A stretch of 64,000 bases of DNA from Bradyrhizobium sp. CCGB01 (lineage in GTDB: Bacteria; Pseudomonadota; Alphaproteobacteria; Rhizobiales; Xanthobacteraceae): assembly GCF_024199795.1 (NCBI RefSeq), contig NZ_JANADK010000001.1, forward strand, positions 2,046,001-2,110,000, given 5' to 3'. The position numbers and the translations under genes are program-made. Each line of letters starts with the position of its first letter. Position 1 is the stretch's first letter. This document shows, piece after piece, positions 34,314 through 42,307 of this stretch. The notes beneath the pieces are model-generated. The model searched no databases. It saw nothing but the letters and a program-made list of their open reading frames with translations, and was not told the DNA's origin.

Positions 34314-35597
34314 ATGACGCGCCTGCCTCTGCCGCCCTCGCTCTATGCCGACACCGCCGTTGCGCGGGTCGCCACACCGCCGCTCGACGCGGACAAGAAC
34401 GTGTCGGTCGCGATCGTCGGCGGTGGCTACACAGGGCTTTCCACCGCGCTGCATCTGGCGGAGCAGGGTGTTGAAGCATTGGTGCTGGAGGCGCAGGAGC
34501 CGGGCTGGGGCGCGTCGGGCAACAATGGCGGGCACACCAATCCCGGCCTGAAGCACGATCCCGATCAGATCGAGGCCGATTTCGGCACCGAACTCGGCCG
34601 CCGCATGATCGCGTTCTCCTACGGCACCACGAATTTCACGCACGATTTGATCCGCCGTTACCAGATCCCGTGCGAGGCCCGGCAGAACGGCACGCTGCGC
34701 GCGGCCTATAACGAGGCCAGCGCCGCCGCGATCGAGAAAACGGCGCAGCAATGCATCCGCCGCGGCATGCCGGTGAAATATCTGAACCGCGAGCAGTTGC
34801 GCGCGATGACCGGCACGGACCGCTACATTGGCGCCATGCTGGACGCGCGCGGCGGCGATCTGCATCCCCTCAGCTACGCCCGCGGTCTGGCGCGTGCCGC
34901 GATCTCGGCCGGCGCGAAAGTCCACGGAGAGACGCCGGCGCTATCGCTCCGCCGTGAGGGCACGCGCTGGCGCATCGAGACGCCGCGCGCGGTGGTGCAC
35001 GCGGACAAGGTATTGCTCGCCACCAACGGCTTCACCGACGATCTCTGGCCGGCGCTCCGCCGTACCATCGTCCCGGTGTTTTCGTCGATCGCCGCCACCG
35101 CGCCGCTCTCCGACGCGGTCGCAAGTTCGATCATGCCGACGCGGCCCGTGCTCTACGAGAGCGGCCACATCACCGTGTACTACCGCATCGACCAGCAGAA
35201 CCGCCTGTTGATGGGGGGCCGCGGCCCGATGCGCTGGATCAACTCGCCGAACGACGTCGCCTATCTCATGCGTTATGCAGAACGGCTCTGGCCACAGCTC
35301 AAGGGCGTGGCCTGGACCCATGGCTGGAACAGCCGGCTCGCCATCACCAAGGATCATTATCCGCATGTGCACGAGCCGGCGGACAACATCCTGATCTCGC
35401 TTGGCTGCAACGGGCGCGGCGTCGCACTCTCGACCGCGATGGGCGCGCAGCTTGCGCGTCGCCTGACCGGCGGCTCCAAGGCCGAGATCGACATGCCCGT
35501 CACCGGCATCAATCCGATCCCGATGCATGCGTTCTGGCCGGTGGGTGTGACGACCGCTGTGATCGCAGGCCGCGTGCGGGACAGGCTCGGTATTTGA
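34314..35597 (+). CDS. FAD-dependent amine oxidase-like protein (PuuB/OrdL type)
   Basis: A 427-residue DAO-family flavoprotein. The FAD motif is VAIVGGGYTGLSTALHLAEQG near residue 31, followed by EPGWGASGNNGGHTNPGLKHD (GASGRNGG-like motif of gamma-glutamylputrescine oxidoreductase). The C-terminal LISLGCNGRGVALSTAMGAQLA is the usual DAO end motif. Thirteen bp after the ABC ATPase, it is probably the first catabolic step for the imported compound. An amine, N-methyl amino acid or gamma-glutamyl amine is possible. Confidence 0.85.
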   Translation: MTRLPLPPSLYADTAVARVATPPLDADKNVSVAIVGGGYTGLSTALHLAEQGVEALVLEAQEPGWGASGNNGGHTNPGLKHDPDQIEADFGTELGRRMIAFSYGTTNFTHDLIRRYQIPCEARQNGTLRAAYNEASAAAIEKTAQQCIRRGMPVKYLNREQLRAMTGTDRYIGAMLDARGGDLHPLSYARGLARAAISAGAKVHGETPALSLRREGTRWRIETPRAVVHADKVLLATNGFTDDLWPALRRTIVPVFSSIAATAPLSDAVASSIMPTRPVLYESGHITVYYRIDQQNRLLMGGRGPMRWINSPNDVAYLMRYAERLWPQLKGVAWTHGWNSRLAITKDHYPHVHEPADNILISLGCNGRGVALSTAMGAQLARRLTGGSKAEIDMPVTGINPIPMHAFWPVGVTTAVIAGRVRDRLGI

Positions 35598-35648
35598 AGA
35601 AGGCGCCGCCCGGTCAGGGACGGCGCCTCGCGTGAATTGCTAACCGCG

Positions 35649-35879
35649 TCAGCAGCGGCCCTGCTTCCACAGGCCGGGCGGGCATCCTCTGCCGCGCCAG
35701 CCGACCTTGCGCCCATGATGCCATCCGGGAGCTACGGCGTAGCGATGTGCATGGTATCCGCCGTGGTGGCCATGACCGTGGCCATGACCATGACCGTGGC
35801 CGCCCTTGGCGAACGCTGCGCCGGGCATGGTGAAGCCGGCCGCGATGATCAATGTTGCGGCGAGCGCAAGTTTCTTCAT
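35649..35879 (-). CDS. Small secreted His/Gly-rich protein
   Basis: A 76-residue protein. A signal peptide (MKKLALAATLIIAAGFTMPG plus AAFA) precedes a mature part starting KGGHGHGHGHGHGHHGGYHAH and ending GCPPGLWKQGRC. The alternating Gly-His run can bind several Ni, Cu or Zn ions; the two C-terminal Cys may form a disulfide. ACAGGAGAG before the ATG is a strong ribosome site. It stands alone, convergent with the FAD oxidase gene. Function unknown; periplasmic metal buffering is a guess. Confidence 0.8.
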   Translation of the reverse strand: MKKLALAATLIIAAGFTMPGAAFAKGGHGHGHGHGHGHHGGYHAHRYAVAPGWHHGRKVGWRGRGCPPGLWKQGRC

Positions 35880-35970
35880 CCGAAATCTCTCCTGTAAGGC
35901 ACGCATCTGTCCGTTCGGCGAACGAACATCGATCGCGGTGTCGCGTGCAAATATGGAGGAGTCGTGACGC

Positions 35971-37560
35971 TCAGCTTTCCGCGACAGCATCCGCCCAGGG
36001 CTGGAAGATCTCGACCGCGCCAAAATTCGTGTCGCCGTCGCGCATGACCACGCTCGGGCAGGCGAACTTCTGCGGCAAGGACTGCACCCGGCTCTCCTCA
36101 TAGTCGAAGCGCGCGGCAAGGGTCTTGCGGACTTCCGCAGGAAGTCTGGCGTCGCCGATCACGACCTCGCCTTCGCTGGCGTCGATGCGCGGCTGGTGGA
36201 TGGCGCTATCGAGATCCATGCCGAAATCCATCGCAAAGGACACGAGCTGCATCACGGACGGCAGGATGCGGCGGCCGCCGGAGGCGCCGACCGCGAGACG
36301 CTTGCCGTCCTTGGTCTCGGCGATGACCGGGGTGTAGTTGCAGAGGCAGCGCTTGCCGGGCGCGAGCGAGTTGGTGGTACCCGGCGTCGGATCGAACCAC
36401 ATGATGCCGTTGTTCATGGCGATGCCGCTGTGCGGTGTCACATATTTCGAGCCGAAGGACGAGAGCAGCGTCTGCGTCACCGCTGCGATGTTGCCGTGGC
36501 GGTCGACCACAGAGAAATGCGTGGTGCAGGCGGGCGCCAGATATTCGGCGCCGAGCGAGCGCTTGCCGGCGGCATCGCCCATGTCCTTGAGCCGCTCGCG
36601 GAAAGCCGCTTGCAAGGCGAGCGCATATTCGGCGTAGGCGGCCGCATCCGGCGCGCTCGCCGGCTTCAGACTCTGCTGCAACAGGCGTAGCGCATGCGCC
36701 ATGGTCGGTCCGGCCGTGAGCTCCGGCGTCGCAAACACCTTGCCGTTGCGATAGGGGATTGCCAGCGGCTCGCGCAGATGCGCGCGGAACGCGGCGAGAT
36801 CTTCCACCGACAGCGAGCCGCCGTCGGCCTTGATGTCGGAGGCGATGCTCCTGGCGAGATCGCCCTGGTAGAAATCGCGGGGGCCAGCTTCGGCGAGATG
36901 CGACAGCGTCGCCTTCAGCGTGTCCTGCGGCATCCGCGTCTCGGACTTGATGCCCCACGGCGCGCTCGGCGGCAGGCCGTCCTTCAGGAATGCTGCCGCG
37001 CTTGCGGGGTAGCGCCTGAGATCGGCGGCCGAGCCCGAGATCGTCACCGTGGTCCACCAATCGACCAGCAGGCCTTCGCCGGCGAGCGCGGCGGCCGGCG
37101 CGACCAGATCTTTCCACGGCATTTTGGCGTAGCGGCGATGCGCCTCCTCCATGCCGGCGACGACGCCGGGCACGGCGATCGAGCCGGGGCCGTGGATGTT
37201 GCGATCGTCCTTCACGCGCGGCCAGGGAAACAGATCGGAAGCTGCGCCTTCGCCGCTGAGCGGATAGTCGGCAGCGCGCAGGCTCTGCGGCGCGCACATG
37301 CCGTAGTCGATCACCTCGGTGCGATTTTCCTTGGCGCGGTAGAGCACCATGGCGCCGCCGCCGCCGATGCCGCTGTTCCAGGGCTCCAGCACGTTCAGCG
37401 CGAAGGTGGTCGCGACGATCGCGTCCACGCAGTCGCCGCCCGCCGCCAGCACCTGTGCCCCGACTTCGGCCGCCCGCCGCGATTGCGAGGCGACGATGCC
37501 GCCCTTGGATTTGACGGCGGGTTTGCGGACGGTTTGGTTGAGGCTGAACTGGTGAGGCAT
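35971..37560 (-). CDS. ggt: Gamma-glutamyltransferase family protein
   Basis: A 529-residue Ntn-hydrolase. Family stretches: SKGGIVASQSRRAAEVGAQV, NSGIGGGGAMVLYRA, GPGSIAVPGVVAGMEEAHRRY, and the autoprocessing site CTTHFSVVDRHGN, whose first Thr (346) would become the N-terminal nucleophile of the small subunit. Near the end are GASGGRRILPSV and AIHQPRIDAS. No signal peptide is present, so it appears cytoplasmic, unlike the periplasmic E. coli enzyme. It could release glutamate from gamma-glutamyl compounds, fitting the amine-catabolic neighbourhood. Confidence 0.9.
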   Translation of the reverse strand: MPHQFSLNQTVRKPAVKSKGGIVASQSRRAAEVGAQVLAAGGDCVDAIVATTFALNVLEPWNSGIGGGGAMVLYRAKENRTEVIDYGMCAPQSLRAADYPLSGEGAASDLFPWPRVKDDRNIHGPGSIAVPGVVAGMEEAHRRYAKMPWKDLVAPAAALAGEGLLVDWWTTVTISGSAADLRRYPASAAAFLKDGLPPSAPWGIKSETRMPQDTLKATLSHLAEAGPRDFYQGDLARSIASDIKADGGSLSVEDLAAFRAHLREPLAIPYRNGKVFATPELTAGPTMAHALRLLQQSLKPASAPDAAAYAEYALALQAAFRERLKDMGDAAGKRSLGAEYLAPACTTHFSVVDRHGNIAAVTQTLLSSFGSKYVTPHSGIAMNNGIMWFDPTPGTTNSLAPGKRCLCNYTPVIAETKDGKRLAVGASGGRRILPSVMQLVSFAMDFGMDLDSAIHQPRIDASEGEVVIGDARLPAEVRKTLAARFDYEESRVQSLPQKFACPSVVMRDGDTNFGAVEIFQPWADAVAES

Positions 37561-37680
37561 GATGTCGTCTTGATCTCTGTTGTTTTGGGCTTTTTGCGCT
37601 AACGCGGAAGGTCAGCATTGGCGGGGCACGGTGAGGATGGCACATTGCGGCCAACGAAAACATCCAAAGGGAGGCGCGGC

Positions 37681-38454
37681 ATGGCAGGTGTGAAACAGGC
37701 GCGGGATGGCGCCGTCGGGATTCTGACCCTCGACGAGCCGGCGAGCCTGAACGCGATGACGCCGGATCTGCTCGGCGCACTCGCTGCCGCCGTCGCCGAG
37801 ATGACTGGGGATGCGAACGTTCGCGCACTGGTTCTCACCGGCGCAGGGCGCGGTTTTTGCTCAGGACAGAATTTGAAGGCGTCGGAGGCGCTCGGCGAGG
37901 ACATCGCCGCCGGCGTGATGCGCTTCTATTGGCCCGCGTTCAAAGCGCTGCGCGAATGCCGTGTGCCTGTTGTCGTAGCCGTCAACGGCGTCGCGGCCGG
38001 TGGCGGCTTCAGTCTCGCGATGGCCGGCGACATCATTGTTGCGGCGCGGTCGGCGAGCTTCATCCAGGTGTTCAGCCGCATCGCCCTGGTGCCGGATCTC
38101 GGTTCGACCTGGCTGCTGCCACGCCTGGTCGGTCGTCAGCGTGCGCTCGAGCTGATGCTGCTGAACGAGCCGCTGACGGCCGAACGCGCCCGGGAGATCG
38201 GCCTGGTGCGAGAGGTCGTCGACGATGCCAAGCTGATGGACGAGGCGCTGGTCCTGGCGCGGCGCCTCGCCGACGGCCCGACGCGCGCTTTGGTCGCAAC
38301 CCGAGCGCTGGTTGAGGACAGCGAGCACACGACCTACGAGGCGCAGTTCCGCCGCGAGATCGAGGTTCAGGCCACGATCCGCAAGAGCGCCGACGCCATC
38401 GAAGGCCGGACCGCCTTCGTCGAGAAGCGCAAGGCAAGGTTTACGGGACGGTGA
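37681..38454 (+). CDS. Enoyl-CoA hydratase/isomerase family protein
   Basis: A 257-residue crotonase-fold protein. Oxyanion-hole stretches are GRGFCSGQNLK (near residue 60) and VAAGGGFSLAMAGDIIVAA (near 110). FSRIALVPDLGSTWLLPRLVG contains an Asp where the second catalytic Glu is usual in hydratases, so isomerase- or PaaG-like chemistry is possible. GGGAGGCGCGGC precedes the ATG at 37681. It stands alone and diverges from the gamma-glutamyltransferase gene. Confidence 0.88.
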   Translation: MAGVKQARDGAVGILTLDEPASLNAMTPDLLGALAAAVAEMTGDANVRALVLTGAGRGFCSGQNLKASEALGEDIAAGVMRFYWPAFKALRECRVPVVVAVNGVAAGGGFSLAMAGDIIVAARSASFIQVFSRIALVPDLGSTWLLPRLVGRQRALELMLLNEPLTAERAREIGLVREVVDDAKLMDEALVLARRLADGPTRALVATRALVEDSEHTTYEAQFRREIEVQATIRKSADAIEGRTAFVEKRKARFTGR

Positions 38455-38460
38455 GGCTCG

Positions 38461-38545
38461 CCATGTCCGGGCTTGACCCCGGCATCGACGTCTTCGGCGG
38501 TGGTCCAAGAACGAGGATGGCCGGGACAAGCCCGGCCATGACGAG
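38461..38545. repeat. Intergenic inverted repeat (GTCCGGGCTTG type)
   Basis: GTCCGGGCTTGACCC at the left is matched by GGGACAAGCCCGGCC at the right. It is a bradyrhizobial-type palindrome between the convergent enoyl-CoA hydratase gene and a small minus-strand gene. Confidence 0.55.
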
Positions 38546-38579
38546 GGAGATCAGTGGGAAAACGGCGAAGCCGCAGCGC

Positions 38580-38756
38580 TCAGAGCCTGCGGTCCAGCCG
38601 GCTGGCCCGATACTTGGCGTGCCATTTCGGGCCAGGTCCGCGCATGTAGTGCAGCTCGGGGCGGTACGGGTTGCCCGCGATCCGCACCAGCTTCTGCCAT
38701 TTGGTGGCGACGAAGGTGATGGGCTGGCAGAGCAGGGTCAATGAAGCGAACAGCAT
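38580..38756 (-). CDS. Small basic protein (58 aa), function unknown
   Basis: A 58-residue frame starting MLFASLTLLCQPITFVATKW and ending SRLDRRL. The N-terminus is mildly hydrophobic and the C-terminal half strongly basic (YMRGPGPKWHAKYRASR). GAGGTGATGCC lies directly before the ATG. It is 9 bp downstream of the DUF6894 gene on the same strand, so the two are probably co-transcribed. No family recognised. Confidence 0.6.
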   Translation of the reverse strand: MLFASLTLLCQPITFVATKWQKLVRIAGNPYRPELHYMRGPGPKWHAKYRASRLDRRL

Positions 38757-38765
38757 GGCATCACC

Positions 38766-38999
38766 TCAATGCGGCTTGCCAAGCATGGCGGTGAAGGGGA
38801 GGTCGAAAATCTCCTCGCCGTCGGACCCGCTGACATGGATCACCCAGTCGCGCCAGTCTTCGGCACCCGGGGTCTGGATCATCGAGTGCATGATCTGGGC
38901 GGCACGGTCACGCGCCTCGGTCAGGCTCGCCACTGCGATGCCGCTGCGATCGATCAGCGTGCCGTCGGTGTTGGAGCAGTGAAAATAGACCTGGACCAT
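38766..38999 (-). CDS. DUF6894-like small protein
   Basis: A 77-residue protein beginning MVQVYFHCSNTDGTLIDRSG, then a helix rich in Ala/Arg (LTEARDRAAQIMHSMI) and a closing DWVIHVSGSDGEEIFDLPFT strand. This matches small alphaproteobacterial DUF6894 proteins of unknown function. ATAGGAGACG precedes the ATG. Leads a two-gene unit with the 58-residue protein. Confidence 0.75.
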   Translation of the reverse strand: MVQVYFHCSNTDGTLIDRSGIAVASLTEARDRAAQIMHSMIQTPGAEDWRDWVIHVSGSDGEEIFDLPFTAMLGKPH

Positions 39000-39169
39000 A
39001 TGCGTCTCCTATTGGGAGCGATTGGGATGGCAAACAGATACCACCCGAGGCCTTCGCGAAACATTCGGGGCGAGCCCGGTAAGGGAATCTACGGAGATTG
39101 GTCGGCACCAAGGCTCATTCGGGTTTGATCACAGGGGGGTGATGATCAACTGGACGGCGTTCCCGTGAC

Positions 39170-41281
39170 ATGAAACAACTTTGGACGGAAAGTCCGGGGG
39201 GCGCCGTGAACCACTTCACATTTTCGCGGGGCCGAAGGCGCCTGTGCCTGTCTGCGGCGATCGTCGCCGGAGTGTTGCTCGGTCTCGCCCAGGAAGCCTC
39301 ATCCGAGCCGGTGAGGAAAAGCGGCTACGCGATCGGCACGGAAACCTGCGGCAGCGGCGATCTCGCCTTTCCCAAGATCCAGATCGACATGAAGGCGGGA
39401 TTCTGCGCCGGCCTGGTCGCCAGCGAAGAGGATCATCTCAAATTTCCGCGTTCGATCATCCAGGTGCCGGGCCGTGATCTGTTCGTCGTCGCCGACATGG
39501 GCGGCTGGGGCCACACCGACGGACGGCTGTTGCTGCTCGATCCGCGCGCGCCCCAGGGGCAGCGGTTCAAGGAGTTGCTGACGGCAATCGAATATCCGTT
39601 CGGCCTCGTGATCGGTCCGGACAAGAAGCTCTATGCCTCGACCGCGGAGACGATCTTCCGCTTCGATCCGCTCGCCGACAATCCGCGGAGCACGGTCGAG
39701 ACCATCATCCGGCACATGCCGGGCCGGCGGATCACATTGCCCGACGGCACAAGGCTCGACGAGAGCGCGCATCCGCTCAAGCAGTTTGCCTTTGACAGGA
39801 ACGGTCGGCTGTTCGTCAATATCGGCTCGCACAGCGACGATTGCATCACGCCGGCGCCGATCACAAAGCCCTGCGCGGCGGCCGAGGGTGCTTCCGCGAT
39901 GGCATCGATCTGGCTGTTCACGCCGCCGTCAGGCGGCGTCTTCCCGGCATTGGGGCCGAAAGACCCGGACCCGCCGCACACCGTCTATGCGCGCGGCCTG
40001 CGCAACTCGATGGCGCTGGCGCTGCACCCGAATTTTCCCGATGCCGGCTACGCCTTCCTGCAAGGCGAGAATGGCCGTGACCTGCCCGACATCTTCAAAC
40101 CGAACGAGGAGATCAACGCGATCGAGCAGGGCAGGCATTATGGCTGGCCCTATTGCTATGACCTCTCGACGCCGAGCCCCGAATTCAAGCTCGTGCTGCA
40201 ATCCGGGGTCTACAAGTCGCTCTGCACGGCCAACGCACTCTACAAGGCGCCGTTCTCGCTGATGCCGCCGCACGGCGCGCCGCTCGCGATGCTGTATTAC
40301 CACGGCGCGAAATTCCCGGAGCTGGAAGGCAAGCTGCTGGTCGGCCTGCACGGCTATCGTCCGACCGGCAGCCGCCTCCTCGCCTATGACGTCGACGACC
40401 ATGGCTTCCCGAAGCCCGCTCCGGCGCCGGTGCGCTATCACGTCAGTTGCGCGGCCGATCCGACTCACAGTTTTCAGACCGAGGCCGGCGACGTCGCCGC
40501 TGCACCGTTCGAGGAGCTGATCGCCGGCTGGCACCGCGTCAACGGTGCGCGGCCGCAAGGCGCCCCAGTCGGCATGACTGTCGCAGAAGACGGCGCGATC
40601 TGGCTGGTCGAGGACAAGAACAAGACCGTGATCCGCATCGACCGCGCCGCGGGCGAGGCGCCTCCGCCGCTTCCCTGCGACATGCGCAGCCAGGCGATGA
40701 TCGACCAGCTTGCGGCCTTCGTCGCCGGGGATGCGCAGAACAGCGTCCGGCTCACCACGCTGCGCAAGGGCCTCGTCGAGAAGCATTGCGTCGGTTGCCA
40801 TTCGGATTTCGGCCTGAAGGCAGGGCAATCGGACGCGGAAAAGGACACGACGGTGCTGCGCTTCATGCTGTCGCAGGACGGCTGGATCTATCCGGGCGAT
40901 CCCGAGTCCGGCAAGCTGCGCACGCGGCTGCGCGGTATCGGCGCCGAGAAGCTGATGCCGCCGGGCGGCGAAGGCCTGCCCAAGACCGAGCCCGGTTACA
41001 CGCGTCTGCTCGACACCGCGGACCTGCTGGTTGCGAAAATGGTCCCGGGCACGCGGATGCGGATCAAGTCCGGCCCGCCGCAGCGCAAGTTCTTTGGCAA
41101 GACCAACAAGGAATGCGGCGAAATACCGGCCGCCAAGGTCGTTGTCGTGACACAAAGGAGCGCTGTAGACAAACCCGGCATCAGCCGGTTCTTCCGGCCG
41201 GCCGATCCCTATTTGAATGGCGAGTGCAGCGACGACGATGGCTATTACATCCGGCAGGAATTTCTGGTGCCTGTGCAGTAG
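39170..41281 (+). CDS. Secreted glucose/sorbosone dehydrogenase-like propeller fused to cytochrome c
   Basis: A 703-residue exported protein. The signal region (residues 20-46) is RGRRRLCLSAAIVAGVLLGLAQEASS. A six-bladed propeller (about 90-510) has the repeats FGLVIGPDKKLYAST, FAFDRNGRLFVNIGSHSDD, YARGLRNSMALALHPNF and GMTVAEDGAIWLVEDKN. A C-terminal domain has one heme c site, KHCVGCHSD (about residue 540), and a possible axial Met in EKLMPPGG. It probably oxidises a sugar or related alcohol with PQQ or calcium and delivers electrons to its own heme. GTG at 39206 after GGGGGGCGCC is an alternative start placing the signal peptide at the N-terminus. Confidence 0.82.
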   Translation: MKQLWTESPGGAVNHFTFSRGRRRLCLSAAIVAGVLLGLAQEASSEPVRKSGYAIGTETCGSGDLAFPKIQIDMKAGFCAGLVASEEDHLKFPRSIIQVPGRDLFVVADMGGWGHTDGRLLLLDPRAPQGQRFKELLTAIEYPFGLVIGPDKKLYASTAETIFRFDPLADNPRSTVETIIRHMPGRRITLPDGTRLDESAHPLKQFAFDRNGRLFVNIGSHSDDCITPAPITKPCAAAEGASAMASIWLFTPPSGGVFPALGPKDPDPPHTVYARGLRNSMALALHPNFPDAGYAFLQGENGRDLPDIFKPNEEINAIEQGRHYGWPYCYDLSTPSPEFKLVLQSGVYKSLCTANALYKAPFSLMPPHGAPLAMLYYHGAKFPELEGKLLVGLHGYRPTGSRLLAYDVDDHGFPKPAPAPVRYHVSCAADPTHSFQTEAGDVAAAPFEELIAGWHRVNGARPQGAPVGMTVAEDGAIWLVEDKNKTVIRIDRAAGEAPPPLPCDMRSQAMIDQLAAFVAGDAQNSVRLTTLRKGLVEKHCVGCHSDFGLKAGQSDAEKDTTVLRFMLSQDGWIYPGDPESGKLRTRLRGIGAEKLMPPGGEGLPKTEPGYTRLLDTADLLVAKMVPGTRMRIKSGPPQRKFFGKTNKECGEIPAAKVVVVTQRSAVDKPGISRFFRPADPYLNGECSDDDGYYIRQEFLVPVQ

Positions 41282-42176
41282 CGTTCTTCTCGTGATCGCG
41301 ACGTCCGCCCAGGCGGAAACGAAGCTGTTCGAAAGTGTGCAGGTGACGCCGTCAGGCGAATACACGTTCGGCATCGAAGGGCCGGCTGCCGATCTCGACG
41401 GCAACCTCTTCGTGGTCAATCTTGGCAAGGCCGGTGCGATCGGTAAGCTGCCTGCGGGCGGCGCGGCTTCGGAGCCATTCACGGCACTGCCCGAGGGCAG
41501 CGTCGGCAACGCCATCCGCTTCGCGCGTGACGGCACCATGTTCATTGCCGATTACAAGAAGCACAACATCTTCGCGATCGCGAAGGGCGCGAGCGAGCCC
41601 GTCGTCTGGTTTCATTCCGACGAGATGAGCCAGCCCAACGACATCACGATCGCGCGCGACGGCACGATCTACGCGAGCGATCCGAACTGGAAGGGCAGGG
41701 AAGGCCACATCTGGCGGATTGCGAAAGCCGCCGACGGGTCGGTGCAGGGGCAGGTGATGTCGGCATCGCGCGCGATGGGCACCACCAACGGCATCGATCT
41801 CAGCCCCGATGGCAAGACCCTCTATGTCGGGGAATCCAGCAGCGGCCAGATCTGGTCCTATGCGATCAATGGCAACGAGCTCACCGGCGCAAAGATGGTG
41901 AAGGCATTCCAGCCCGACACCGTCGACGGCCTGCGCACCGACGTCGCCGGCCGCCTCTATGTCGCGCGCATTCTCAAGGGCACGGTCGCGCTGATGAAGC
42001 CCAATGGCGCGGTCGAGCGGGAGATCGTGCTGAAGGGCAAGGAGCCGACCAACCTCGCCTTCGGCGGCAGCGATGGCAAGACCGTCTTCGTCACCCAGCG
42101 TCAGGGCGGTTTCGTCGAGTCCTTCCGCACCGACCAGCAGGGCCGCGAGCACTGCCTCCAGCGCGGACGCTGCTGA
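41238..42176 (+). CDS. Secreted SMP-30/gluconolactonase-like protein
   Basis: A 312-residue protein with a signal peptide (about 1-26, ending TSAQA) and a six-bladed SMP-30/LRE propeller: EGPAADLDGNLFVVNLGKAG, QPNDITIARDGTIYASDP, TNGIDLSPDGKTLYVGESSSG and VDGLRTDVAGRLYVARI. Family members hydrolyse sugar lactones or similar esters. It overlaps the 3' end of the upstream dehydrogenase gene by 44 bp in another frame, so the two are probably coupled: dehydrogenase makes a lactone, this protein opens it. ATG 41217 is an alternative start. Confidence 0.82.
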   Translation: MAITSGRNFWCLCSSVLLVIATSAQAETKLFESVQVTPSGEYTFGIEGPAADLDGNLFVVNLGKAGAIGKLPAGGAASEPFTALPEGSVGNAIRFARDGTMFIADYKKHNIFAIAKGASEPVVWFHSDEMSQPNDITIARDGTIYASDPNWKGREGHIWRIAKAADGSVQGQVMSASRAMGTTNGIDLSPDGKTLYVGESSSGQIWSYAINGNELTGAKMVKAFQPDTVDGLRTDVAGRLYVARILKGTVALMKPNGAVEREIVLKGKEPTNLAFGGSDGKTVFVTQRQGGFVESFRTDQQGREHCLQRGRC

Positions 42177-42307
42177 TCTTCAGGGGCGATCTGCTTCCGG
42201 CGCGGGGCAGTGCGGCATGCGCGGCATTCTTCTTGCTTGCATCTCGCCGTCGCAGGGACCAAGACATCTGTGGCATCGTCAGAGCGTAGACACCACGGAG
42301 TGTTTGA

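Noticed and set aside
35780..35830. Gly-His repeat tract as a CRISPR or tandem DNA repeat
   Set aside because: It is a codon-level repeat inside a gene with signal peptide and ribosome site; no spacers or regular direct repeats exist.
41217..41281. Frameshift splitting one gene into dehydrogenase and SMP-30 parts
   Set aside because: The second protein has its own signal peptide and a complete propeller, and the first ends normally after its cytochrome domain; two overlapping genes are simpler.
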